Origin: CAYJAZ01 sp964369185
Lineage (GTDB): Bacteria; Desulfobacterota; Desulfovibrionia; Desulfovibrionales; Desulfovibrionaceae
DNA length: 16,877 nucleotides
NCBI GenBank assembly: GCA_964369185.1
Contig: CAYJEN010000038.1
Coordinates: 1-16,877, forward strand
Reading direction: 5' to 3'
The position numbers and the translations under genes were made by a program. The notes beneath the pieces are model-generated. The model had not been told where the DNA came from, did not search any database, and saw nothing but the letters and a program-made list of their open reading frames with translations. Shown one piece after another: positions 7,138 to 14,787 of this stretch (position 1 is the stretch's first letter; each line of letters begins with the position of its first letter).

Positions 7138-8370
7138 ATGTCAGTAGATAAAATTTCTCAGAAATTAGATACTCGTAAAGCAAGAGCTTTAGAACTTCAT
7201 CAAGGTCTCACAAAAAACGTGGCTATGAGTCCGGCAAACGGCGGAGATGGAGAATGGGAAAAAGCACAATGGTTGCTTGATAAAATTAAATTATATGGTC
7301 TAAACGATATAGAATACTTTGACGCTCCGGACGAAAATGTAACTGCCGGAAAACGTCCAAACTTTACCGTAAAAGTTAAAGGTAAAAGCGACAAAACTCT
7401 ATGGGTTATGGGACACTTAGACGTAGTTCCTGCCGGTGCTCTCGATTTATGGAACACCGATCCATTCAACGTAACTCTAGGCGAAGACGGTGACACTATC
7501 TACGGTCGTGGTGTTGAAGATAATCAGCAAGCTATTGTTTCTGCTATACTTTTAGCCGCAGAATTTGTAGAAGAAGAAATTACACCAGATCTAACCTTTG
7601 GTCTACTTTGTGTTGCAGATGAAGAAACAAGCAATGCTTACGGTGTTGATTATCTTATGGAAAATTATCCGGATATCGTAAAAGAAGGCGATCTTGTTCT
7701 TGTTCCTGATTTCGGAACTCCAGAAGGTGATATGATTGAAGTTGCTGAAAAAGGTGTGGCTTGGCTTGAAATTACTCTAAAAGGTAAACAATGCCACGCT
7801 TCAACTCCATCAGAAGGGATAAATACTCTTATTGTTGCAGCTGAAATGATTTGTGAAACAGAAAAAGTACAAGATGCTTTCACTGAAAGAAATGATCTTT
7901 TCAAACCAAATTATTCAACAATAATCCCAACACGTATACTTGCTAACGTGCCGAATACAAATACTATTTCAGGTTATGATGTATTTTATCTCGATTGCCG
8001 TTTCTTACCATGTTACAAAGTGGAACAAATTGTTGAAGAAGCACAAAAACAATACGCTCCAATAGCAGAAAAATATGGTGCAGAACTTAGCATTGCAGTT
8101 GTAAGCAGTGAACCAGTTGCTCCTGCAACTCCATCAGATAGCGAAGTTGTTGTAAAACTTCAAAAAGCAATTAAAGCTGTATACGATATTGATGCTAAAC
8201 CGGGCGGAATCGGCGGTTCTACAGTAGCAAGCAGATTTAGAATGCGTGGTATTCCGGCAGCAGTATGGGCAAGAGTTCACCCAACTTATCATATGCCAAA
8301 CGAAAAAGGTAAATTATCACATAACATTAATGACGCTAAAATCTATGCGCATATGCTTATAGAAGAGTAG
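7138..8370 (+). CDS. M20-family metallopeptidase
   Basis: This 410-residue zinc-dependent amidohydrolase belongs to peptidase family M20 (dipeptidases, tripeptidases, deacylases such as ArgE and DapE). Metal and catalytic residues are visible: H93 and D95 in GHLDVVP; D128 in YGRGVEDNQ; the DEE at 161-163 (catalytic Glu plus metal ligand); D191 in VPDFG; H220 in the lid domain (QCHAS); and the terminal ligand H385 in YHMPNE. The architecture is thus complete: catalytic, dimerisation, catalytic. It most resembles the group often labelled 'M20 family metallo-hydrolase', whose substrate is not settled. AGAGG sits 9 bases before the ATG, and the gap from clpA is 25 bases. The position suggests it cleaves small peptides left by ClpAP, but a DapE- or ArgE-like deacylase role cannot be excluded from sequence. 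Confidence 0.9.
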   Translation: MSVDKISQKLDTRKARALELHQGLTKNVAMSPANGGDGEWEKAQWLLDKIKLYGLNDIEYFDAPDENVTAGKRPNFTVKVKGKSDKTLWVMGHLDVVPAGALDLWNTDPFNVTLGEDGDTIYGRGVEDNQQAIVSAILLAAEFVEEEITPDLTFGLLCVADEETSNAYGVDYLMENYPDIVKEGDLVLVPDFGTPEGDMIEVAEKGVAWLEITLKGKQCHASTPSEGINTLIVAAEMICETEKVQDAFTERNDLFKPNYSTIIPTRILANVPNTNTISGYDVFYLDCRFLPCYKVEQIVEEAQKQYAPIAEKYGAELSIAVVSSEPVAPATPSDSEVVVKLQKAIKAVYDIDAKPGGIGGSTVASRFRMRGIPAAVWARVHPTYHMPNEKGKLSHNINDAKIYAHMLIEE

Positions 8371-8381
8371 GCGGAGCAAGA

Positions 8382-8702
8382 ATGGAAGAATTACTTAAAC
8401 GTATGGCTAAACAATTGGATAGCCTTGATGAAGCATCTTTAGTAAATCTATGGGAAAAATACGCACGTATTGTTGACCAGTTTGAACCAACTGAACGTTG
8501 GCAAGAAGCTGTGCTTGTGCTTTCATTTATTCAAGCTAAGATGTGGAAAAATCAGCTATTTAATTATCATTGGGCTGCTCGCACTACTTTACAGGGAAGA
8601 AAAGGAGCTCAAGCACCTGTATTCTCACTTGATTTAAAGAAAGAAGATATTCAAAAACCTGCTAATAAAATTACTTTCAAAGCTGATAATAAAGAAGAAT
8701 AA
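8382..8702 (+). CDS. Uncharacterised 106-residue protein
   Basis: I do not recognise this family. The protein is soluble, with no signal or membrane segment, and looks mostly helical over residues 1-75 (MEELLKRMAKQLDSLDEASL..., then FEPTERWQEAVLVLSFIQAKMW), with many aromatic and charged residues. It ends in a lysine- and glutamate-rich tail. A strong GCGGAG ribosome-binding site at 8371-8376, just 11 bases after the upstream stop, shows that it is translated. It ends 3 bases before the SNF2 start, so the two are probably translationally coupled, which hints at a partner or regulator of the SNF2 protein. That link is inference. It could equally be a small lineage-specific protein tied to the Clp genes. 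Confidence 0.85.
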   Translation: MEELLKRMAKQLDSLDEASLVNLWEKYARIVDQFEPTERWQEAVLVLSFIQAKMWKNQLFNYHWAARTTLQGRKGAQAPVFSLDLKKEDIQKPANKITFKADNKEE

Positions 8703-8705
8703 AAT

Positions 8706-11700
8706 ATGATCCAGCGTGATAGCTCTCCTTCCTCTTCTCTTCCAAAAGTTTTTTCGTCGTGTGGTATAGAAGATTTGCTTGTTTGTTTTGTTAATTATCT
8801 TTATCCTAATGTTTTAACAAAACTTTTACTTGTGGATATTCTTAGTCGCATACCGATTAGAGGAATGGAGAACTATCCGTGGACTGTTGCTCGTGTCGAC
8901 TCTATTCTTAAAAAGCTTAGAGAAAAAAGATGTGTAGGTGAAAACTTCAAACCTACACAAGAAGAAGGTCATGCACTAGCCTGTTTTTTATTGCAGTCAG
9001 AAGCAGGCAGAACAATTGCTGAACATTTGCCTTCAAGATTGAGATCATGCAAACAAAATATATCAAGCACAGATATTGCTCTAACTCAAGCACGAGTACA
9101 TTTTTATTTAAATAATGAAATGGCAATATCTGCTACAAATAAAATTTTCTCAAAAGAGCTTTTAATTCCGTATTATATGGAAAATCCACCTGATGATTTT
9201 TTTAAAAAGCTCAAACCTAATCTACAACTTTTGTTTGTTGAAATCCTTTTAAATTCTTATTTTGAAAACCCATTGAATGAAATGGATTACAAATATTTAA
9301 AAGATTATATAAGCGTTGCAGAAAAAAAATCAAAACATATAACCTTCCCATTTTATTATTTATTTATAGAGTGTAATATAAATAAACTTGAATCTAGCCT
9401 TACACATCTACACCTTGATGAACGAATTGAAAAGAGATTTATACTCTCAAAAGAGTTTTTTAATGCTCAAAATGTAGAAGATTGCGTAAAACTTACACAA
9501 AAATTTAAAGAGAATCAGAAAGAGCTCGCAAAGCATTGGGAAGATAAGAAGTATACTTTCCCTTTTCCTGTTGATTTCGTTTACCTCTTCACTATGATGA
9601 AAGCTTATAATGATGTTGATGCAAAAGATAGAATCCGTAAAGATTACACTACTTTTCTAAAAAATGCGAATCTTCTTTATAAGGAAATGGAACTTTTTGA
9701 ATCTGCCGTGAATCCTGCTTTCACAGAAAAGATGATAAATTATATTGTTCAAGCGCCACTTGAAGGGCATAAAGTTTCACCTTTTCATGCACTTATCTAC
9801 TTTGTTACTCTCTTTCATCTTCCTAGAGCAAAGGATAGAGATGAATGGTTTATTGAGTCTCTAAAAGCTTATTTTAATAAAACAAAAGAAAATCTTATTT
9901 TTCCTGCAACTGCATTTGCTCAACTTCTGACAAAGCTTCTTCCTTACCCTGAAAATAAAATATATTCTGAATATAAAGACTTACACCCTATATTTGATTT
10001 TTCTTCCATTCATGCCCGTGAACTTTCGTGGGAAAAAAGAATGGAAGCTATTCATAATTTTCTTTCAGGAAAAGAGGTTGATACAAAGAAAAAAATATCT
10101 AAAAATCCTAAAAGACTTGTATGGTTTGTAAGCACAATCTACCATGAAGTGAATCCTTACGAACAAAGTTTTTCAAAAAATGATTGGACAAAAGGAAGAA
10201 AAGTTTCTGTTCTAAAATTACGTGACGAAACTGAATCTTATCCATACCTTACCGAGCAAGACAAAGAAGTTATAAAAAAAGCTACTAAAAAAGATTATTG
10301 GGCTGACACGTACTCAATTGACTACACAATAGCTATGCCCTTACTTGCAGAACACCCACTTGTATTTAATGAACAAACAGGTTCATCTATGATTTTAGAA
10401 CTCAGCGAACCTGTTCTAGAAGTGGAACTTTTAAAAAATGGTGAACAAGAAGAATATAAACTTTCGTTTCAAATTCCAAATTCAACTTCTTTTGCAAGCA
10501 CAATAGTTCAAGAGGAGAGCGGAAAATATTTTGTTACAGCTATAACCCCCTCGCATATCAAATTAAAAGAAATTATGGGTGAGGATAATCTTATAATTCC
10601 TCAAAAAGCCCATGAAATGATATTTGAAATTTTATCAGCAGAAGAAAGTCCTGTAAAAGTACGTACAGTTATGGAACTTTCAAATCTTTCACGAGATAAA
10701 ATTAATTCAAAGCCACTTCTTAGATTAAAAAGAACTCATAATAAAAATGAAGTCGGTTTGGAGGTTCAAGCTATTGTTTATCCTCTTGAGGGGCACTCAA
10801 CTTGCTTTATTCCAACAAAAGGAAGCGATAATTTCGTAGCAAAAGTCAACAATAAACCTTATAAAATTCAAAGACTTATTGAAGATGAAAGACTTGAAGC
10901 CGACCTTATGCTTTCACAGTGCCCAAGTTTGAAAGAAAATTTATTATCAGAAGATTATCATTGGGAATTTAATCAAGTAGATACTGCTTATCAAGTTCTT
11001 TTAGAACTTCAACAAACAAGCATTGAACTTGAATGGTTTAATAGCGAACCTATTCGTATAACTAAAAGTCTTGACAAAAGTGACCTCACCCTAAAAGCAA
11101 AAGCAAAAAACAACTGGTTCAGCTTGCATGGTGATATTCAGATTGATGAAAATCTAGTATTAAATATGCGTTCTCTTCTTAAGGAAATGAAAACTCATAA
11201 AGGGCGATTTATTCCTTTAGCAAACGGCCAAGTTGTTGCTCTTGCTGAAGATTTCAAAAAAGTTCTTGATAGAGTTCAAGCAATTACACAAGAAGATAAA
11301 GAAGATGTAATATTACACTCTCTTGCTGTTCCTGCGCTTCAAAATCTATTTGATGATGAAACTATTGAAAGTGATGAAGTTTGGAAATCGTGGCAAGAAA
11401 AACTACACCTCCTTGATGATAGAATTGAACTCCCAACAGGTATACAAGCAGAATTGCGCCCGTATCAAGTTGACGGTTTCATATGGCTTTCTTCTTTAGT
11501 AAAAATAGGCGCCGGTGCTTGCCTTGCCGATGATATGGGTCTTGGTAAAACCCTTCAAACAATTACTCTTATTCTTTCTATAGTGCAAAGTTCCAAAAAC
11601 GGAACAATTCAAAAAGAAAATGGGAAACCCATTTTAATAGTTGCGCCTACTTCTGTATGTCATAACTGGGAAATCGAGATTAAACGCTTTGCACCTCAAT

Positions 11701-12872
11701 TAAATGTATCTAGAATAACAGCTATGAATGCGAAGAAAGAGAGAAAATCTATCATAGAAAATCTAGATGAAAATGATATTCTTATTATAGGTTATGCTCT
11801 TTTAAATTCTGAAATGACAGCTCTTCTAAAGCATACATTTAAACTGGTTGTATTTGATGAAGCACAAGCCTTGAAAAATCCGCAAGCAATACGAACAAAA
11901 TCCGCACATAAAATTATTGCTGATTCTAAACTTGCTCTTACAGGTACTCCGATTGAAAACTCACTCGATGATTTATGGAGTATTTTCAATGTCATAAACA
12001 CAGGTTTACTTGGTTCACTTGAAAACTTTAACTCTAGGTTCAATCCATCTGCGCTTGCGCCCGAATCTGTAAAGAATAATGCTCGTAACTCTTTGCGTTC
12101 ATTAGTAAAGCCCTTTATTTTACGACGCACTAAAACCGCTGTTCTTGATGAACTTCCCCCACGTATAGAGCAAACACTCATTATAGAACCAAGCGAAGCA
12201 GAGCGCGCACTCTATGAAGCTTTAAGACGTCAAGCTGTAGATAATCTTGAAAAAGCAAAAAAAGAAGGCGAAAAGAGCGTTCAATTCCATGTACTTGCAG
12301 AACTTACAAAACTTCGCCGTGCATGTTGCAACCCTGTTCTTATCGATCCTAACACTGAAATTGAATCCTCTAAGCTTTCAACATTATTAAAGCTAGTACA
12401 AGATTTAAGAACAAATAATCATCAAGCTCTTATTTTCTCTCAATTTACTTCTCATTTAGAAATTGTTTTTAGAGAAATCGAGAATCTTGGTTTACGTGTT
12501 TTTTATCTTGATGGTTCAACCCCCGAAAAGAAAAGAGGCGAGCTTGTAAAAGACTTTCAAAGTGGAAAAGCTGACATTTTCTGTATAAGCCTTAAAGCCG
12601 GTGGACAAGGATTAAACCTCACCGCTGCGGATTATGTTATTCATCTCGATCCTTGGTGGAATCCTGCCGTTGAAGATCAAGCGTCCGATCGTGCTCATAG
12701 AATGGGTCAACTTAGACCGGTAACAATCTACAGGCTCATCATGCTGGGCAGCGTTGAAGAGAAAATTCTCAAGTTACATTCGACCAAAAGAGAGCTTGCC
12801 GAAGATATTCTTTCAAACTCTTCCGTAGCACACAAACTTTCTCTTGATGATTTACTACAATTATTAGAATAA
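8706..12872 (+). CDS. Large SNF2-family ATPase/helicase
   Basis: The 1388-residue protein carries a complete SF2/SNF2 motor at the C-terminus. LRPYQ (917-921) precedes motif I DDMGLGKT (942-949), motif II DEAQ (1051-1054), motif III TGTP (1079-1082), QALIFSQ (from 1240) and motif VI DRAHRMGQ (1328-1335). Such motors translocate on double-stranded DNA and remodel bound proteins. Upstream are conserved-looking blocks that recur in large bacterial SNF2 proteins as I recall them: RLVW (470-473), KGRKVSVLKL, EHPLVF (549-554), VGLEV (683-687) and GRFIPL. The first 450 residues look helical and match nothing I can name; I see no SWIM zinc finger. Its start codon lies 3 bases after the previous gene, with only a weak purine stretch as ribosome-binding site, so coupling is likely. 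The client is unknown: RapA-like RNA polymerase recycling and DNA repair or defence are all possible. Confidence 0.93.
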   Translation: MIQRDSSPSSSLPKVFSSCGIEDLLVCFVNYLYPNVLTKLLLVDILSRIPIRGMENYPWTVARVDSILKKLREKRCVGENFKPTQEEGHALACFLLQSEAGRTIAEHLPSRLRSCKQNISSTDIALTQARVHFYLNNEMAISATNKIFSKELLIPYYMENPPDDFFKKLKPNLQLLFVEILLNSYFENPLNEMDYKYLKDYISVAEKKSKHITFPFYYLFIECNINKLESSLTHLHLDERIEKRFILSKEFFNAQNVEDCVKLTQKFKENQKELAKHWEDKKYTFPFPVDFVYLFTMMKAYNDVDAKDRIRKDYTTFLKNANLLYKEMELFESAVNPAFTEKMINYIVQAPLEGHKVSPFHALIYFVTLFHLPRAKDRDEWFIESLKAYFNKTKENLIFPATAFAQLLTKLLPYPENKIYSEYKDLHPIFDFSSIHARELSWEKRMEAIHNFLSGKEVDTKKKISKNPKRLVWFVSTIYHEVNPYEQSFSKNDWTKGRKVSVLKLRDETESYPYLTEQDKEVIKKATKKDYWADTYSIDYTIAMPLLAEHPLVFNEQTGSSMILELSEPVLEVELLKNGEQEEYKLSFQIPNSTSFASTIVQEESGKYFVTAITPSHIKLKEIMGEDNLIIPQKAHEMIFEILSAEESPVKVRTVMELSNLSRDKINSKPLLRLKRTHNKNEVGLEVQAIVYPLEGHSTCFIPTKGSDNFVAKVNNKPYKIQRLIEDERLEADLMLSQCPSLKENLLSEDYHWEFNQVDTAYQVLLELQQTSIELEWFNSEPIRITKSLDKSDLTLKAKAKNNWFSLHGDIQIDENLVLNMRSLLKEMKTHKGRFIPLANGQVVALAEDFKKVLDRVQAITQEDKEDVILHSLAVPALQNLFDDETIESDEVWKSWQEKLHLLDDRIELPTGIQAELRPYQVDGFIWLSSLVKIGAGACLADDMGLGKTLQTITLILSIVQSSKNGTIQKENGKPILIVAPTSVCHNWEIEIKRFAPQLNVSRITAMNAKKERKSIIENLDENDILIIGYALLNSEMTALLKHTFKLVVFDEAQALKNPQAIRTKSAHKIIADSKLALTGTPIENSLDDLWSIFNVINTGLLGSLENFNSRFNPSALAPESVKNNARNSLRSLVKPFILRRTKTAVLDELPPRIEQTLIIEPSEAERALYEALRRQAVDNLEKAKKEGEKSVQFHVLAELTKLRRACCNPVLIDPNTEIESSKLSTLLKLVQDLRTNNHQALIFSQFTSHLEIVFREIENLGLRVFYLDGSTPEKKRGELVKDFQSGKADIFCISLKAGGQGLNLTAADYVIHLDPWWNPAVEDQASDRAHRMGQLRPVTIYRLIMLGSVEEKILKLHSTKRELAEDILSNSSVAHKLSLDDLLQLLE

Positions 12873-12896
12873 AGAAAATTTTTTAATACTTATTTT

Positions 12897-12982
12897 CGCG
12901 AGGGAGAAACAACATTTTTCTGTCAAAAATGAGTTTTCCTCCTCTCGAGCGTAGAACGTGTCCGCTCTCACTTCCTTAAAAA
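12897..12982. repeat. Degraded long palindrome after the SNF2 gene (copy B)
   Basis: Twenty-five bases past the SNF2 stop, arms 12897-12919 and 12925-12947 are imperfect 23-base inverted copies (about 17 of 23 pair) around the 5-base loop CTGTC, with a perfect ATTTTT/AAAAAT core. A second small stem, GAGCG (12947-12951) with CGCTC (12963-12967), follows. The right half, from AAAAA at 12925 to CTTCCTTAAAAA ending at 12982, lines up with copy A at 1-51 apart from a 15-base insertion at 12950-12964. It probably also ends transcription of the clpS-to-SNF2 operon. The terminator role is inferred from position and folding. Confidence 0.6.
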
Positions 12983-12998
12983 CCATTATTTATACTTT

Positions 12999-13063
12999 CT
13001 AGTTAAAAAGTACATTTATAAAAACTAGACTTTTTATAGTATTAACTTTTTTAACTTTTGACC
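12999..13063 (+). promoter_or_regulatory. Leader of the NUDIX gene with competing inverted repeats
   Basis: CTAGT (12999-13003) can pair with ACTAG (13024-13028), while AAAAAGT (13005-13011) can pair with ACTTTTT (13029-13035). The two pairings interlock. The stretch AGTTAAAAAGT (13001-13011) can instead pair with ACTTTTTTAACT further on with one bulge. A tandem 9-mer, TTAACTTTT twice (13042-13059), precedes TTGACC (13058-13063). I find no -10 box at normal spacing from TTGACC, so the promoter itself is not located with confidence. Everything here is AT-rich and could be chance. Confidence 0.25.
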
Positions 13064-13104
13064 GTTAACATTTATATATTCCAAAAAATAAGGAAATATC
13101 AATT

Positions 13105-13581
13105 ATGCAAAAACCTCTACTCTGCCCTAAATGTAGTACTATTGTCAGAAAACATTCTAACCCTGCACCAACTGCTGACGTTATAATTTATGATGAAGAA
13201 AAAGGGATTGTGCTTATAGAAAGAGGTAATGAACCTTTTGGATATGCTCTTCCCGGTGGCTTTATTGATGAAGGCGAAACAGTTGAATATGCTGCTATTC
13301 GTGAAATGATGGAAGAAACTAATCTTGAAGTTGAATTACTTGGAGTACTTGGAATATATTCTGATCCTAAAAGAGATCCTCGTTTTCATACCATGACCAC
13401 AACTTTCGTTGGAAAAGCAAAGGATACTTCAAAATTAAATGCCGGCGATGATGCTAAAAATGCACAATTCTACCCGATTGACGCTCTTCCTAGTCCTCTT
13501 TGTTTCGACCACTCTAAAATGATTAATGACTTTTTTAACTACTTAGAAGGTAAACAAACTCTTTGCCCTATTCAAAAATAG
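13105..13581 (+). CDS. NUDIX hydrolase, ADP-ribose-pyrophosphatase-like
   Basis: NUDIX enzymes split nucleoside diphosphates linked to another group, such as ADP-ribose, NADH or damaged dNTPs. The 158-residue chain has the full box: GFIDEGE starts GX5E, and REMMEETNL supplies the catalytic REUXEE helix, with Asn where Gly is usual. GYALPGG just before it and YSDPKRDPRFH after it fit the ADP-ribose/nucleotide-sugar type. An N-terminal CPKC (residues 7-10) looks like half of a zinc ribbon, but there is no second CxxC close by, so metal binding there is doubtful. TAAGGA at 13089-13094 precedes the ATG by 10 bases. The gene is alone, with over 200 bases on each side, and presumably has its own promoter. 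The exact substrate cannot be assigned. Confidence 0.9.
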   Translation: MQKPLLCPKCSTIVRKHSNPAPTADVIIYDEEKGIVLIERGNEPFGYALPGGFIDEGETVEYAAIREMMEETNLEVELLGVLGIYSDPKRDPRFHTMTTTFVGKAKDTSKLNAGDDAKNAQFYPIDALPSPLCFDHSKMINDFFNYLEGKQTLCPIQK

Positions 13582-13799
13582 TTTTTCCTTTTTGCTATCT
13601 CTTTGTTTTATCATACTCTATTTGAACAATATTAACTTTTTTAGTTGTTTTAAAGCAATTTTTGCAGAATTATGTGGATAGAGCATAAAAAATCGTAAAA
13701 AACTCTAGAAAAATTCTTGTGTTTTTTATAAAATTGTTGTACAAAAAATTTGTCTAATGAGAATTTTTATGATTTCCTACAACCTTTAAGGAATTTACT

Positions 13800-14222
13800 A
13801 TGCCACAGGTAGCTGCAAGAATTAATGAAGATCAAGAAAAATGGCTGAAAGATTACTTCCGTACCAAAAGTGCAGGAGCTGAATTTATTTTGCCTTGGGC
13901 TGTTGATATCTTCTTTAGATCGATACACTCCATAAAGCAAAACTTTACACCTGCGGAATTAAAAACTATTGTTGAAATACATAAAGATATGCGATTAGCT
14001 CCTGAACAAACACGCCTTTCCTACCTGTTATTAAGAATTGCAGACTATTGTGAACGCTCTAAAATTACTGAAAAATATGGTGCAAGTCGTTCAAGCTTAG
14101 AATCAAAAATAAAAAAACTTGACGATACACAAGCTACAGCTTTGATGATTTGGGCTTCAGCTTTTTGGGTAAGTAAGTCATGCTCATCTAGTGATTTAGA
14201 TCATTACATTAGCGAATATTAA
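13800..14222 (+). CDS. Uncharacterised 140-residue protein
   Basis: I do not recognise a named family. The protein is soluble and mainly helical. Its start (MPQVAARINEDQEKWL) and the following AGAEFILPWAVDIFFRSI have the rough strand-helix-turn-helix spacing of ribbon-helix-helix DNA-binding proteins, but the middle lacks the usual SRS-type turn, so that reading is speculative. Later parts, such as IHKDMRLAPEQTRLSYLLLRIADYCE and LDDTQATALMIWASAFWV, look like packed amphipathic helices. AAGGAA lies 6 bases before the ATG, so the start is sound. It sits 19 bases upstream of ybeY, and the two are likely cotranscribed. No signal peptide is visible, and its codon and base use resemble its neighbours. 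It is probably a conserved gene of the lineage. Confidence 0.85.
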   Translation: MPQVAARINEDQEKWLKDYFRTKSAGAEFILPWAVDIFFRSIHSIKQNFTPAELKTIVEIHKDMRLAPEQTRLSYLLLRIADYCERSKITEKYGASRSSLESKIKKLDDTQATALMIWASAFWVSKSCSSSDLDHYISEY

Positions 14223-14241
14223 AATAAGTCGGAGTGTAATT

Positions 14242-14676
14242 ATGATGAACTCAGTACAAATTGACTGTAAAGGTCCTTGGCATAAACTACCGCTTACTAG
14301 GCAAGAGTGCAAAGATTTCTTTTCAAAAGTATGCTCATTTCATGGGATTAATTCTATCTCTTTTGAACTTATTATTACTGATGATGCTGAAAGCAGAAAA
14401 CTCAACAAATCTTACTTGCAAGCAAATTCTCCAACAAATATTCTTTCTTTCCCACAACTTAGAGAACAAAGAGAAGATACTTCCTTTATAGGTTCATTAG
14501 TTCTAAGCACTAATACCCTAAATAGAGAAGCATTCCTCTATTTTCAAGATAAAGAAAGCTATACAAAACAACTTCTTATTCATGGATTTGCTCATCTTCT
14601 TGGTTTTGACCATAGCAGTGAGATGGATCTTTTCTGCATAAAATCATTAGAAGTTGCTGATAATACCGTTCAATAA
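14242..14676 (+). CDS. ybeY: Endoribonuclease YbeY (rRNA maturation factor)
   Basis: YbeY is a zinc-dependent single-strand RNase that takes part in 16S rRNA 3'-end maturation and 70S ribosome quality control. The 144-residue protein has the diagnostic zinc motif HGFAHLLGFDH, with H114, H118 and H124 at the same numbers as in E. coli YbeY. PTNILSFP (64-71) is the other family signature. Two positions depart from the usual pattern: L59 stands where E. coli has the conserved active-site Arg59, and GSLVLS (84-89) replaces the usual GDI strand. The start is either ATG 14242 or 14245. GGAG at 14231-14234 suits both, and I keep the first. It follows the 140-residue gene at 19 bases and is closed by a strong terminator. 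phoH, a common neighbour elsewhere, is absent here. Confidence 0.93.
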   Translation: MMNSVQIDCKGPWHKLPLTRQECKDFFSKVCSFHGINSISFELIITDDAESRKLNKSYLQANSPTNILSFPQLREQREDTSFIGSLVLSTNTLNREAFLYFQDKESYTKQLLIHGFAHLLGFDHSSEMDLFCIKSLEVADNTVQ

Positions 14677-14691
14677 ATTTTTATAAAATAC

Positions 14692-14738
14692 AAAAAAAGG
14701 GAAAACGTAATTTATATGCGCTTTCCCTTTTTCTTTTT
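14692..14738. terminator. Bidirectional terminator between ybeY and the aminotransferase
   Basis: AAAAAGGGAAA (14694-14704) and TTTCCCTTTTT (14722-14732) form a perfect 11-bp stem, with two more CG pairs inside the 17-base loop after one mismatch. Plus-strand transcripts of ybeY end in CTTTTTAA. Minus-strand transcripts meet an equally U-rich tail (TTTGTATTTTATAAAAATTT). It sits between two converging genes, as expected of a shared terminator. Confidence 0.85.
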
Positions 14739-14787
14739 AATTAACTACCTGAAAAACTCTTCAAGTAAAAAGTAAAATTCTATATCG

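Noticed and set aside
13058..13080. TTGACC with TATATT as the NUDIX gene promoter
   Set aside because: Only 11 bases separate the boxes, too few for a normal sigma-70 promoter.
13757..13789. Ten-codon leader peptide (MRIFMISYNL) ending in the ribosome-binding site of the 140-residue gene
   Set aside because: It has no ribosome-binding site of its own and no attenuator structure; such short frames arise often by chance.
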